In this document: piece after piece, positions 1 to 8,551 of the stretch
Numbering within the stretch: position 1 is the first letter of the stretch
How the letters are laid out: the number at the start of each line of letters is the position of its first letter
Assembly (NCBI RefSeq): GCF_020035535.1
Contig: NZ_CP083349.1
Location: 620,001 to 684,000, forward strand
DNA length: 64,000 bases
Reading direction: 5' to 3'
Source: Ensifer adhaerens
GTDB taxonomy: Bacteria; Pseudomonadota; Alphaproteobacteria; Rhizobiales; Rhizobiaceae
The notes under the pieces: model-generated
What the model saw: only the letters and a program-made list of their open reading frames with translations
Database searches by the model: none
What the model was told of the DNA's origin: nothing
Made by a program: the position numbers and the translations under genes

Positions 1-234
1 TGCGCCCGGTTCACGCCAGTAGGTCTTCCAGCCGGCATTGAGCTTGACTTCGAGCGTTGCGGGGATCGTGCCATCCTGCCTGGGCTGCGCCGCGACGAGG
101 CGGATCATGCCGCCGGGGGAGGTGACCCACTCGCTGGTGGCGGCCTCTGCGGCGGGGCCAAGAAAAAATCCGGCGACGAGGCTTGCCGCGCCAATCAACT
201 GGGCCATGTTGTGGTGTGTGGGGCACTGGGTCAT
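1..234 (-). CDS. DsbD N-terminal-domain-like periplasmic protein (5' part only)
   Basis: Only the first ~78 codons lie in the window; the gene runs off the left edge. The product starts with a hydrophobic, Ala-rich signal-like segment (AQLIGAASLVAGFFLGPAAEA), followed by a mature region containing GWKTYWREPG. That sequence is typical of the immunoglobulin-like N-terminal domain of protein-disulfide reductase DsbD homologues in rhizobia. The start is ambiguous: an ATG at 234 gives nine extra residues before an in-frame ATG at 207, and neither has a clear Shine-Dalgarno. The gene is divergent from yqgE. The family assignment rests on a short stretch, so it is tentative. Confidence 0.6.
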   Translation of the reverse strand, partial: MTQCPTHHNMAQLIGAASLVAGFFLGPAAEAATSEWVTSPGGMIRLVAAQPRQDGTIPATLEVKLNAGWKTYWREPGA

Positions 235-400
235 GCCGGAAGCAATATCGCTTTTGCCGGTGAGGCTCCAGACGCTCCAAAGAGAGCAACGATCATAATC
301 ACTTGATCGGACACGGCGAAGTGAACGTCGTGCGTGCAATATTTCCAGGCCGCGACGCAGAGGCGCTTTTCATTTCGCGGCGAATTGATAGGCTGTTCCC

Positions 401-1009
401 ATGATGTCGACTCCGATGGCGCAAAAGAGACGGGAGCGAGGTTTCCTTGACGGTCAGTTCCTGATCGCCATGCCGGGAATGTTTGATGCCAATTTCGCCC
501 GCACGGTCATCTTCATCTGCGCCCACTCGGGCGATGGCGCGATGGGCTTCGTGCTCAACCGGCCTCAGCAACTGACCTTTCCCGACGTGCTGCTTCACCT
601 TGATATTCTTGATGAGGACGAGGCGATCCGGCTCCCGCAGATGACGCGGGATTTCCAGATTCAGGCCGGCGGTCCGGTCGAGACGGGCCGCGGCTTCGTG
701 CTGCATTCCGACGACTACCTGAGCGATTCCAGCATCCCTGTCAGCGACGACATCTGCCTGACGGCAACGCTCGACATCGTCCGCGCCATATCGCGCGGCG
801 AGGGGCCGGTGAGGGCGACCATGATGCTCGGCTACGCCGGCTGGGGCCCAGGCCAGCTCGAAGCGGAAATCACCCAGAACGGCTGGCTCACATGCCCGGC
901 ACGTGAGGAACTGATCTTCGACAAGGCGCTGGACGATAAGTACGACCGGGCCTTGGCGCTGATGGGCGTATCGGCCGCGATGCTGTCCGTGGATGCGGGC
1001 CACGCCTGA
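401..1009 (+). CDS. yqgE: YqgE/AlgH family protein (UPF0301)
   Basis: 202-residue cytoplasmic protein of the YqgE/AlgH family, close to the family's usual ~190 residues. Family sequences are visible in order: [13 protein letters not shown] near residue 15, [20 protein letters not shown] around 37-56, [13 protein letters not shown] near 90, and the C-terminal [13 protein letters not shown] block. The biochemical role is not established; AlgH was named from alginate regulation in Pseudomonas. A second ATG lies directly after the first (404). The gene sits alone, divergent from the DsbD-like gene and convergent with the GGDEF/EAL gene, whose terminator it faces. Confidence 0.93.
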   Translation: MMSTPMAQKRRERGFLDGQFLIAMPGMFDANFARTVIFICAHSGDGAMGFVLNRPQQLTFPDVLLHLDILDEDEAIRLPQMTRDFQIQAGGPVETGRGFVLHSDDYLSDSSIPVSDDICLTATLDIVRAISRGEGPVRATMMLGYAGWGPGQLEAEITQNGWLTCPAREELIFDKALDDKYDRALALMGVSAAMLSVDAGHA

Positions 1010-1045
1010 TTGCCGGATTAGCCACCGGCTCTCATTCATGCTGAA

Positions 1046-1080
1046 ACAAAAAAGCCCGTCGAGCGGTCGCCGACGGGCTC
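1046..1080 (-). terminator. Rho-independent terminator of the GGDEF/EAL gene
   Basis: Stem GCCCGTCG (1054-1061) pairs with CGACGGGC (1071-1078). Read on the minus strand it is followed by six T residues, so it fits the end of the minus-strand gene at 1111. It may also slow read-through from yqgE. Confidence 0.8.
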
Positions 1081-1110
1081 TGGTCGCTGCGCGGCGGCGT
1101 TAAGCCGCGT

Positions 1111-4020
1111 TTACGCCCGCTTCATCAGGGGAAAGCGCTCCTTCAGCAGCCGCTGGATCGATTCCGAGCCAATCGGGGGGCCGAAGAGGAAGCTCTGGCC
1201 GTAGTCGCAGCCCATCTGCGAGAGCTGGATCGCGTCGTCCTCGGATTCGATACCTTCGGCCACCACCTGCATATCGAGTTCGCGCGCCATGGTGATGACC
1301 GAGCGCAGCAGGATGCCGCGCTTGTCGCTCGGGTCGCGCACCAGCGCCTTGTCGATCTTGATCGTGTCGAAGGGGAAGCGGGTGAGGTAAGACAGCGACG
1401 AATGGCCCGTGCCGAAGTCGTCGAGTGCCAGCTTCAGACCGGCTTCCTTCAGCTTTTCGAGAACGAGGCGTGCCTGCTCGGGATTTTCCATCACGAGCGA
1501 TTCCGTCAGTTCCATCTTCACCTTGCCCGGATCGCAGCGGTTCTTGGTGAGGATCGCGCGAACGTCGTCATAGAGCTCGTTGTTGAGCAACTGCGCGCTC
1601 GACAAATTGATCGAGACGAAGATCGGCAGGTCGCCGGACTGCAGCTGCCATTCCGTCAGGTCGCTCGTCGCCTTGTCGAAGGCGAACATGCCGAGTTGGT
1701 TGATGAGGTCGGAATTCTCGGCGATCGGAATGAACTCGGTCGGCGAGATGTTGCCGCGTTTCGGATGGTCCCAGCGCATCAGCGCCTCGAAGCCGGCGAT
1801 CTCCGCGTCGTTCAACCGCACGATCGGCTGATAGACCAGCGAAAGCTCCTTGCGCTCGATCGCCTTTTTGAGATCGGCTTCAAGCTGAAGCCTGTCCGAT
1901 CCGGAGGTGCGGAAGGCAGGGCGGAACGGTTCGACACGGTTGCCGCCTTCCTTCTTCGCCCGGAACATGGCGAGTTCGGCGTCGTCGAGCAGGCCGGCGG
2001 CGCTTTGCTCCTGATCGAGCCAGGAGACGAGACCGATCGATGCCGTCAGGTTGATTTCGCGATTGCCATAGTTGAGTGGCACCATGATCGCCTTGCTCAC
2101 CGCGTCGGCGAAATCCGCGACCTTGGCGGGGTCACGCTCGGACATCAGGATCAGGCCGAACTGGTCGCCGCCGAGGCGGGCAAGCGTGTCCTGTGGGCGC
2201 AGCAGTCGGCGCAGTCGCCGCGTGAGCGCGATGAGGATGTTGTCGCCGGCGGCAATGCCCAGGAGATCGTTAACCTGTTTGTAACGGTCGATGTCGATTG
2301 CGAGCACCGTCGGGCGCGCCGAATTGCTGCCGTCGGCCATCAGCAGGATTGCCTGCAACCGATCGAGAAACACCTGCCGATTGGGAAGGCCGGTCAGATT
2401 GTCGAGCAGTGCATTGTGCAACAGCCGCTCGACGGAATTGCGCTGCTCGGTGATGTCGATAATGGTGCCGACGCAGCGGATGATTTCGCCGTTGGCACCG
2501 AGCACCGGCCGGGCGCGAATGGAAAGCCAGTGATAATGGCCATCTTCGGCGCGTACGCGGAACTCATGGTTGAGTTTGCCGCGGCGGCGCTCCAGAAGCA
2601 CGTCGAGCGTCGCCCGGAAGCGGTCGCGATCATCAGGATGCAGGCGCGGCAACCAGTTGCGCAAGGGTCCGTGCATGCTGCCGAGCGACAGGCCGAGCTG
2701 GGTCGATATATCCGGCATGGTCACCACCCGGTCGCGGGCGACGTCCCAGTCCCAGACGGTATCGCCGGAGCCGGTGAGCGCGAGCGACTGGCGCTCGAGA
2801 TCCGAGAACAGGCCCTGCTGGTAACCGCTGCCGGCAACCGCATGCTGCATGACGGTGAAGCCGATCAAGAGCACGATGAGCACGAGACCGCCGCCGAGCG
2901 CCGGCTGCACGATGTCGTTGGCAAGCTGGCCGGTGACGGTCAACCATGCGCCGAAGAGCCAGACGAGGATGAGCAGCCAGGCAGGCACTAGCAGGATCGC
3001 CCGGTCGTATCGGTTGAAGCCGAGATAGGCGATCAGCACGATGCCGACCGTTCCTGTCAGCGCAAAGGAGAGTCGGGCGATACCGGACGCAATCGCGGGA
3101 TCATAGACGGCGACGCCGAAGAGCAGGCCGAGTCCCAGGATCCAGGCGAGCGTTGCGTATCCGAGATGCTGATGCCAGCGGTTGAGATTGAGATAGGTGA
3201 ACAGGAAGATCACCAGGCCCGCCGCCAGGAAGACCTCGGTGCCCGCTCGCCATATTCGCTCGTCTCCGGCCGTCACGCTGATGAGCTTCGACAGGAAGCC
3301 GAAATCGACGCAGATATAGGCGAGGACCGCCCAGGCGAGCGCCGCCGTCGCCGGCAGCATCGAGGTTCCCTTGACGACGAAGAGGATGGTCAGGAACACC
3401 GCAAGCAGACCGGCAATGCCGAGCACGATGCCGCGATAGAGCGTGAAGGCGTTGACCGTGTCCTTGTAGGAGTCCGGTTCCCACAGGTAGATCTGCGGCA
3501 GTTCGGGTGTCGCGAGTTCAGCGACAAAGGTGATGATGACGCCCGGCGCCAACGTGATGCGGAAGACGTCCGCTTCGTCGCTCGGCTCGCGGCTGAGCGC
3601 GAAACCTTCGCTGGGCGTGATCGAAAGGATGCGCTTGGAGCCGAGGTCCGGCCAGAACAGCTTGGAATTCACCAGCCGGAAATGCGGTGCGACGATCACG
3701 CGGTCGAGCGGTTCGGCCGAAACGTTGGCAAGCGCGAACACCGCCCAGTCGCCCTGGTGGTCCTCGCTGCTGGAGCGTACTTCGATGCGGCGCACGATGC
3801 CGTCGGTTCCGGGCGCGGTCGAGACCTGGAAGGCTTCGTTGCGGCCGCTGTAGATTTCGGTGGTTGCCGTCAGGTCGAGCGCGGTGTCCTCGCGCGAGAT
3901 CTTCACCGGCTCCAGAGCCTGGGCCGCACCGCCGAGCGCGCAGAAAAACGTTGTGAGCGTAATCAGAAACGCTGCCAGCTTCGAGGCTGACCAGGCGAAG
4001 GGCGAGCGGGCTAGGGGCAT
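1111..4020 (-). CDS. Membrane-bound PAS-GGDEF-EAL cyclic-di-GMP protein
   Basis: 969-residue inner-membrane signalling protein. In order: signal-like helix (residues 11-36), a periplasmic region up to ~185, about seven membrane helices between ~190 and 395 (7TM-DISM-like layout), a PAS/PAC domain (~410-525), GGDEF (~535-700) and EAL (~715-965). The GGDEF active site reads GGDQF (617-621) instead of GGDEF/GGEEF. The EAL signature is intact (745-747), with DDFGTGHSS and EGIE further on. The sequence therefore favours phosphodiesterase activity with a regulatory or weak cyclase domain; this is inference. The ATG at 4020 shares one base with the stop of the upstream acetyltransferase gene, implying translational coupling. 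An in-frame upstream ATG (4089) lies inside that gene and is less likely. Confidence 0.9.
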   Translation of the reverse strand: MPLARSPFAWSASKLAAFLITLTTFFCALGGAAQALEPVKISREDTALDLTATTEIYSGRNEAFQVSTAPGTDGIVRRIEVRSSSEDHQGDWAVFALANVSAEPLDRVIVAPHFRLVNSKLFWPDLGSKRILSITPSEGFALSREPSDEADVFRITLAPGVIITFVAELATPELPQIYLWEPDSYKDTVNAFTLYRGIVLGIAGLLAVFLTILFVVKGTSMLPATAALAWAVLAYICVDFGFLSKLISVTAGDERIWRAGTEVFLAAGLVIFLFTYLNLNRWHQHLGYATLAWILGLGLLFGVAVYDPAIASGIARLSFALTGTVGIVLIAYLGFNRYDRAILLVPAWLLILVWLFGAWLTVTGQLANDIVQPALGGGLVLIVLLIGFTVMQHAVAGSGYQQGLFSDLERQSLALTGSGDTVWDWDVARDRVVTMPDISTQLGLSLGSMHGPLRNWLPRLHPDDRDRFRATLDVLLERRRGKLNHEFRVRAEDGHYHWLSIRARPVLGANGEIIRCVGTIIDITEQRNSVERLLHNALLDNLTGLPNRQVFLDRLQAILLMADGSNSARPTVLAIDIDRYKQVNDLLGIAAGDNILIALTRRLRRLLRPQDTLARLGGDQFGLILMSERDPAKVADFADAVSKAIMVPLNYGNREINLTASIGLVSWLDQEQSAAGLLDDAELAMFRAKKEGGNRVEPFRPAFRTSGSDRLQLEADLKKAIERKELSLVYQPIVRLNDAEIAGFEALMRWDHPKRGNISPTEFIPIAENSDLINQLGMFAFDKATSDLTEWQLQSGDLPIFVSINLSSAQLLNNELYDDVRAILTKNRCDPGKVKMELTESLVMENPEQARLVLEKLKEAGLKLALDDFGTGHSSLSYLTRFPFDTIKIDKALVRDPSDKRGILLRSVITMARELDMQVVAEGIESEDDAIQLSQMGCDYGQSFLFGPPIGSESIQRLLKERFPLMKRA

Positions 4021-4631
4021 CAAAGGGGCATATTCCTGTTCGGTAGGGCATCGTCGGACAGGAGAGAAAAGAGCACGTGGTCGCGCCACTGGCCATTAAT
4101 TCTCAAGTACTGTCTTAAGTAGCCTTCACGCGCAAAACCGGCCTTTTCAAGGAGCCGGATGCTTCTTGAGTTGTCCGGAATACAGGCTGCTTCAATACGG
4201 TGCAACTCAAGGGTCGAAAAGATGTAGGGAATAGCGAGTCTCAGGGCCGCATGCATGTGGCCCTTGCCGGCGTGGCGCGCGCCCATCCAGTAGCCGATCA
4301 TGCAGTTTTGCCCGGCGCCGCGGCGGATGTGGCCGATCGTAAGTCCCCCGAGCAGCATCTCGTCTGGCTTGTGGAAAAGAAAGAGCGGCACCGCTTGCCC
4401 TGAGGAGTATTCCTGCTCGTTGCGGATGACCCGGCTGCGATAGGCGCTCTCGGTCATCTCGTCAGTGCGCCAGGTTGGTTCCCACGGTTCCAGGAAGGCG
4501 CGGCTCTCGCTTCGGAGCTGATACCATTGGCGATAGTCGGCATAGCGGGGGAGCCGCAGCAGATAATTCTGGTCGGCGATTTCGATCGTCTCCGGCTGCC
4601 GCGACAGGAACCGAAAAACCGATCGTGTCAT
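4020..4631 (-). CDS. RimJ/RimL-type GNAT N-acetyltransferase
   Basis: 203-residue GNAT-fold acetyltransferase of the RimJ/RimL group, which acetylates protein N-terminal residues such as Ala of ribosomal S5. Visible: the LRLPRYADYRQWYQLR start typical of the group, IGYWMGARHAGKGHMHAAL (acetyl-CoA binding, Q/RxxGxG/A-like) and the C-terminal RIEAACIPDNSRSIRLLEKAGF(A)REG block. The ATG at 4631 follows a GGAGG about 5 bases upstream. An open frame continues further upstream but has no family similarity. The gene is co-transcribed with the downstream GGDEF/EAL gene through a one-base stop/start overlap. The exact substrate cannot be read from the sequence. Confidence 0.88.
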   Translation of the reverse strand: MTRSVFRFLSRQPETIEIADQNYLLRLPRYADYRQWYQLRSESRAFLEPWEPTWRTDEMTESAYRSRVIRNEQEYSSGQAVPLFLFHKPDEMLLGGLTIGHIRRGAGQNCMIGYWMGARHAGKGHMHAALRLAIPYIFSTLELHRIEAACIPDNSRSIRLLEKAGFAREGYLRQYLRINGQWRDHVLFSLLSDDALPNRNMPL

Positions 4632-4883
4632 AGCTGCCTCCGAGGCCGTCCAGTTTGCGTGCGGGGACCTTTTATCATCCGCCCGGCAGCGCGCCTTTGC
4701 GCTGTCACAAACCGAAACCTTGCACAACTTTGCGCGCAAATCGAATCCGATTTTGCGAAAAGACGCAAAGACTTCACCATTCGAGCACGACGTTTGCGCC
4801 AGCGACGCGTTCGCCGGCCCAAGGCTAATCCAGGCTTGGGCTCGGATGGTCTCTGCCAGGAATTGCACAGTCCCCAAAAGGCA

Positions 4884-4922
4884 CGATCATTTCACGGTTT
4901 CAATGAAACAATGAAATGATCG
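4884..4922 (-). terminator. Long perfect hairpin downstream of the M16 peptidase gene
   Basis: The arms CGATCATTTCA (4884-4894) and TGAAATGATCG (4912-4922) are perfect 11-bp complements. The 17-base loop contains a second inverted repeat, GTTTC/GAAAC (4897-4901/4905-4909). It begins 8 bases after the stop of the minus-strand M16 gene and ~250 bp before the next minus-strand gene. There is no T-tract, so it may be a transcript-end stabiliser or a protein-binding palindrome instead of a classical terminator. Nothing else is evident in 4632-4929. Confidence 0.4.
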
Positions 4923-4929
4923 AAGCCGG

Positions 4930-6231
4930 TTAGCTGGCGACGGCGTGCTGAACGGCGGTCTTGCCGGTCAATGACGACAGGATATCGTTCATGGGAGCAA
5001 GCTGCTCCAGCGGGCCGATGGCCGAAAGGGTCGGCGTCGTATCGAAGAACAGCCGGCCGGCAAGGTCGGTCAATCGCTCGATGGTGATGCCGGAGAGGCG
5101 CTCCATCAGTTCTTCGTTCGGGATCGGACGCCCATAGAGCATCATCTGGCGGGCGATTTGACCTGCGCGGGCGGCCGGGCTTTCCTGCCCCATCAGCAAC
5201 TGTGCACGAATCTGGGCGCGCGCCCGTTCGATTTCCTGCTGCTCGATGTTCATCGAGGACTTGCGCAGTTCGTCGACGATGACGGGCATCAGTTCCGGCA
5301 GGTTCTCGCCGCCGGTTGCCGCATGCACGCCGAAGATGCCGGTGTCGGAAAAGCCCCAATGGAAGGCATAGACCGAATAACAGAGGCCACGGTGTTCGCG
5401 CACTTCCTGGAAGAGGCGGGAAGACATGCCGCCGCCGAGGATGTTGGCGAGGATTTGCGAGCAGTAGAAGTCGCGGGCGTGATAGGCCTTGCCCTCGAAG
5501 CCGAGCAGCACCTGGGCGTCCATCAGGTCGCGCGTTTCGCGGCTCTCGCCGCCCGTATAGCGCGCTGCCTCGAGCACCGGGGTTGCGATCGGCGTACGCG
5601 GAAGCGACGAGAAGCGCTCCTCCACCTGGCGCACGAAGGCGTCGTGTTCGACGGCGCCGGCTGCGACCACGAACATGCGGTCGGTGGTGTAATTGCGGCC
5701 GAGATACTGGCGGATCTGGTCGGCAGAGAACGACATGACCGTATCCGGCGTACCGAGGATCGGCCGGCCGACGGTCTGGTTGCGATAGGCGGTCTCGGCG
5801 AAACGGTCGAAGACGACGTCATCCGGCGTGTCGTCGGCAGCGCCGATCTCCTGCAGGATCACGTGCTTCTCGCGCCGCAGTTCCTCATCGTCGAAGCTGG
5901 ATTCGGTAAGAATGTCAGCGAGAATATCGACTGCCAGCGGCACGTGATCCTTGAGGACACGGGCATAGTAGGACGTCGTCTCGGTCGAGGTCGCAGCGTT
6001 GACTTCGCCGCCGACATTTTCGATTTCTTCGGCAATCTGGCGGGCGGTGCGCCGCGCGGTGCCCTTGAAAGCCATGTGCTCAAGCAGGTGGGCAATGCCA
6101 TGTTCGCCCAGGGTTTCATTGCGCGAACCGGATTTGATCCACACCCCGAGCGCCACGCTTTCGAGATGCGGCATCTGCTCGGTTACCACCGTCAACCCGG
6201 AAGGGAGCCGGGTGCACTCAACTTTCATCAT
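4930..6231 (-). CDS. M16 family zinc peptidase (mitochondrial-processing-peptidase-like)
   Basis: ~433-residue M16 metallopeptidase. The inverted zinc motif HLLEH sits near residue 48, with the downstream glutamate in the ENVGGEVNAATSTETTSYYARV block. The C-terminal inactive-half signature YSVYAFHWGFSDTGIFGVHAATG is present. The length matches single-repeat rhizobial homologues of mitochondrial processing peptidase beta. Such enzymes cleave peptides in a closed chamber; the substrate here is unknown. Two ATGs in tandem (6231, 6228) are possible starts, and the second gives the start MKVECTRLPSGL. It follows thrC by only 16 bases on the same strand, an order common in Rhizobiales, so the two are probably one operon. 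Confidence 0.92.
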   Translation of the reverse strand: MMKVECTRLPSGLTVVTEQMPHLESVALGVWIKSGSRNETLGEHGIAHLLEHMAFKGTARRTARQIAEEIENVGGEVNAATSTETTSYYARVLKDHVPLAVDILADILTESSFDDEELRREKHVILQEIGAADDTPDDVVFDRFAETAYRNQTVGRPILGTPDTVMSFSADQIRQYLGRNYTTDRMFVVAAGAVEHDAFVRQVEERFSSLPRTPIATPVLEAARYTGGESRETRDLMDAQVLLGFEGKAYHARDFYCSQILANILGGGMSSRLFQEVREHRGLCYSVYAFHWGFSDTGIFGVHAATGGENLPELMPVIVDELRKSSMNIEQQEIERARAQIRAQLLMGQESPAARAGQIARQMMLYGRPIPNEELMERLSGITIERLTDLAGRLFFDTTPTLSAIGPLEQLAPMNDILSSLTGKTAVQHAVAS

Positions 6232-6247
6232 ACGTTTCTTCTCGTTC

Positions 6248-7648
6248 TTACCCCCGGAGACGGGTGCGCTCGCCGATAAAGGTCTCGACGCTCTTCAGGT
6301 CCGGATCCAGGATATCGAAACGCTCCTCCCTGTTCATGAGGTCAGCAAGCCACGTCGGAAGCGCCGGGTCAATACCACTTGCCGATTTTACAGCGTCCGG
6401 GAATTTCGCCGGATGGGCGGTGGCGAGCGTCACCATGGGAGCAGACGGCTTCTCGTGCTTGGCGGCGACGAAGACGCCGACGGCGCTGTGCGGATCAAGC
6501 AGATAGCCGGTTTTTTCCAGCGTCTTGGCGATCGTCCTGGCAACGTCCTTCTCCGAGGCGCGACCGGAGCGGAACTCCTTGCGGATGGCCTTCAGAGCCT
6601 TTTCGCGGATGGTGAAGGAACCGGACTGCTTGAGGCCGTCCATCGCCGAGCGCACTTCGCCCGGATCACGGTCGTTCGCCTCGAACAGGAGCCGCTCGAA
6701 GTTCGACGAAATCTGGATGTCCATCGACGGTGCGGTCGTCGCCTTGACGTCTCGCATCTCGTAGCGACCCGTCTTCAGCGTGCGGGCGAGAATGTCGTTC
6801 TCGTTGGTAGCGATCACCAGCTTGTCGATCGGCAGGCCCATGCGCTTGGCGACGTAGCCGGCGAAGATGTCGCCGAAATTGCCGGTCGGGACCGTGAAGG
6901 AGATCTTGCGGTCCGGTCCGCCGAGCGCGACTGCCGTGGTGAAGTAGTAGACGATCTGGGCCATGATGCGCGCCCAGTTGATCGAGTTGACGCCCGAAAG
7001 CTTGACGCGGTCGCGGAAGGCTGCATCGTTGAACATGCCTTTGACCAGGTTCTGACAGTCGTCGAAGTTGCCCTTGACGGCGATGGCATGAACGTTGGAT
7101 GCGTTCGATGTCGTCATCTGCCGCTGCTGCACCGGCGAAACCTTGCCGTGCGGGAAGAGGATGAAGATGTCGGTACGTTCACGGCCGGCAAAAGCGTCGA
7201 TGGCCGCACCGCCGGTGTCGCCCGAAGTCGCGCCGACGATGGTGGCGCGCTCGCCACGCTCGGCCAGAACATAGTCCATCAACCGTGCAAGCAATTGCAT
7301 CGCCACATCCTTGAAGGCGAGCGTCGAGCCATGGAAGAGTTCCATGACGAAGGCGTTCGGACCCGTCTGCACGAGCGGTGCGACGGCCGGGTGGCGGAAG
7401 GTGGCGTAGGCCTCATCGACCATTTCGCGGAACTTGGCCGCCGGAATCTCGCCATTGATGAAGGGCTCGAGCACCGTGAACGCGATTTCCTGGTAGGACT
7501 TGCCGCGCAAGCCCCGGATTTCCTTCTTGGAAAACTTCGGCCATTCCTTGGGGAGATAAAGACCGCCATCGCGCGCAAGACCGGCAAGCAGCGCGTCGCA
7601 GAAGCCGAGAGGAGCGGCTTCGCCGCGCGTCGAGATATACTTCACCAT
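6248..7648 (-). CDS. thrC: Threonine synthase
   Basis: 466-residue PLP enzyme converting O-phosphohomoserine to threonine. It begins MVKYISTRG, typical of the long bacterial/fungal ThrC class. It contains STLAFKDVAMQLL, whose lysine is the PLP Schiff-base residue, GATSGDTGGAAI for PLP phosphate binding, and VPTGNFGDIFAGYVAKRMGLP. The length agrees with proteobacterial ThrC. The ATG at 7648 is preferred because the family starts there; the open frame extends six codons upstream. It leads an operon with the M16 peptidase gene. Confidence 0.96.
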   Translation of the reverse strand: MVKYISTRGEAAPLGFCDALLAGLARDGGLYLPKEWPKFSKKEIRGLRGKSYQEIAFTVLEPFINGEIPAAKFREMVDEAYATFRHPAVAPLVQTGPNAFVMELFHGSTLAFKDVAMQLLARLMDYVLAERGERATIVGATSGDTGGAAIDAFAGRERTDIFILFPHGKVSPVQQRQMTTSNASNVHAIAVKGNFDDCQNLVKGMFNDAAFRDRVKLSGVNSINWARIMAQIVYYFTTAVALGGPDRKISFTVPTGNFGDIFAGYVAKRMGLPIDKLVIATNENDILARTLKTGRYEMRDVKATTAPSMDIQISSNFERLLFEANDRDPGEVRSAMDGLKQSGSFTIREKALKAIRKEFRSGRASEKDVARTIAKTLEKTGYLLDPHSAVGVFVAAKHEKPSAPMVTLATAHPAKFPDAVKSASGIDPALPTWLADLMNREERFDILDPDLKSVETFIGERTRLRG

Positions 7649-7929
7649 GGTTGTCCTTCGTCCCACCTCAAGGATGGCCGCGACCCTGGGAAACGCCGCC
7701 GCGGCATGCCCGTCTTATTGCGTCAGTCCTTGACAAAGTCTGCATCTATTCTTGTCACCAACGCAATTTCCGGCCGTAAATCAGGCTTCGGAAAATTCGG
7801 TAGGGACACGCCGACCCAATCGATTTTTCAGTTTGTCGCTGCTATAGACGATGCCCGAAGGCCATGAAAGGTCTTCCGGCCGAGATTTCGGTCAAGGAGT
7901 TTCAACCGGTCCAGCAGAGGTTGTTCAAC

Positions 7930-8481
7930 GTGTTTGGCAAAGTATCCCGGCCTGTTCTCGCAATATCTTTTCTCGCGGTCCTCGCCGGCTGTAACAAGAC
8001 GCAATCCGGCGGAGCGATCGAGGCGGGCGGCAGCGCCACCGCTCCGACGCCAGCCGTCGTCCAGGCCGCGTGCCCGCAGGTCGTCCTGCGTGATGGCACG
8101 TCGGTGTTCACCAGCTACGCTAAGGGTGCCAAGAACGACCCGACGAAGGTCGTTTACCAGGCCTCACTCGCCGACACCACGCGCCAGTGCGTGCAGAGCG
8201 AGGGCGCATTGTCGATAACCGTCGTGGTGCAGGGACGCGTGGTCAGCGGTCCGGCCGGCGGCCCCGGCAAGATCACCATGCCGATCCGTGTCGCTGCCAC
8301 CGACGACGACAAGACGCTCTACTCCGAACTGACGCAGCAGGCGGTGGAAATCCCGTCCACCGGCTCGGCGCAATTCGTCTTCACCAAGGCGAACGTGGCG
8401 CTGCCGGCTGGCGCCGGGTCCAACGTCACCGTCTATGTCGGCTTCGACGAGGGCCCGCCGGCCAAGGGCAAGAAGAAGTAG
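7930..8481 (+). CDS. Predicted lipoprotein of unknown function
   Basis: 183-residue secreted lipoprotein if the GTG at 7930 is used. It has a short basic start, a hydrophobic stretch and a lipobox LAGC with the acylated Cys at ~21. An AGAGG lies ~10 bases upstream. The open frame extends back to an ATG at 7864, but that would put the lipobox at residue ~43, too far for a normal signal peptide. The mature part is Ala/Gly/Thr-rich, then a beta-type domain with two cysteines (near AACPQ and TRQCVQ) and a Lys-rich tail (GKKK). No family function was recognised. A terminator follows and is shared with the convergent binding-protein gene. Confidence 0.72.
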   Translation: MFGKVSRPVLAISFLAVLAGCNKTQSGGAIEAGGSATAPTPAVVQAACPQVVLRDGTSVFTSYAKGAKNDPTKVVYQASLADTTRQCVQSEGALSITVVVQGRVVSGPAGGPGKITMPIRVAATDDDKTLYSELTQQAVEIPSTGSAQFVFTKANVALPAGAGSNVTVYVGFDEGPPAKGKKK

Positions 8482-8500
8482 GCTGCGGCGCATACCGCAC

Positions 8501-8534
8501 AAAAAAACGCCGGGGCTTGCCCCGGCGTTTTCAT
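8501..8534. terminator. Bidirectional Rho-independent terminator
   Basis: AACGCCGGGGC pairs with GCCCCGGCGTT across a 2-base loop (about 8506-8529), with an A-run on the left and a T-run on the right. It works for both the lipoprotein gene (+) and the binding-protein gene (-). Confidence 0.88.
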
Positions 8535-8551
8535 TTCCATCCTGCGCTGGC

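Noticed and set aside
1402..2991. Long open frame antisense to the GGDEF/EAL gene (529 codons)
   Set aside because: Composition is Arg/Glu/Ala-rich shadow sequence of a GC-rich gene; no ribosome site or family motif, and the opposite strand encodes a clear multi-domain protein.
4632..4919. Longer N-terminus for the RimJ-type acetyltransferase and plus-strand frames in the same gap
   Set aside because: The family begins at the ATG at 4631 with a good GGAGG; the upstream extension is unrelated to any GNAT protein.
5999..7867. Very long plus-strand open frame across thrC and the M16 gene
   Set aside because: It mirrors two well-supported minus-strand genes and shows no domain; a typical high-GC antisense artefact.
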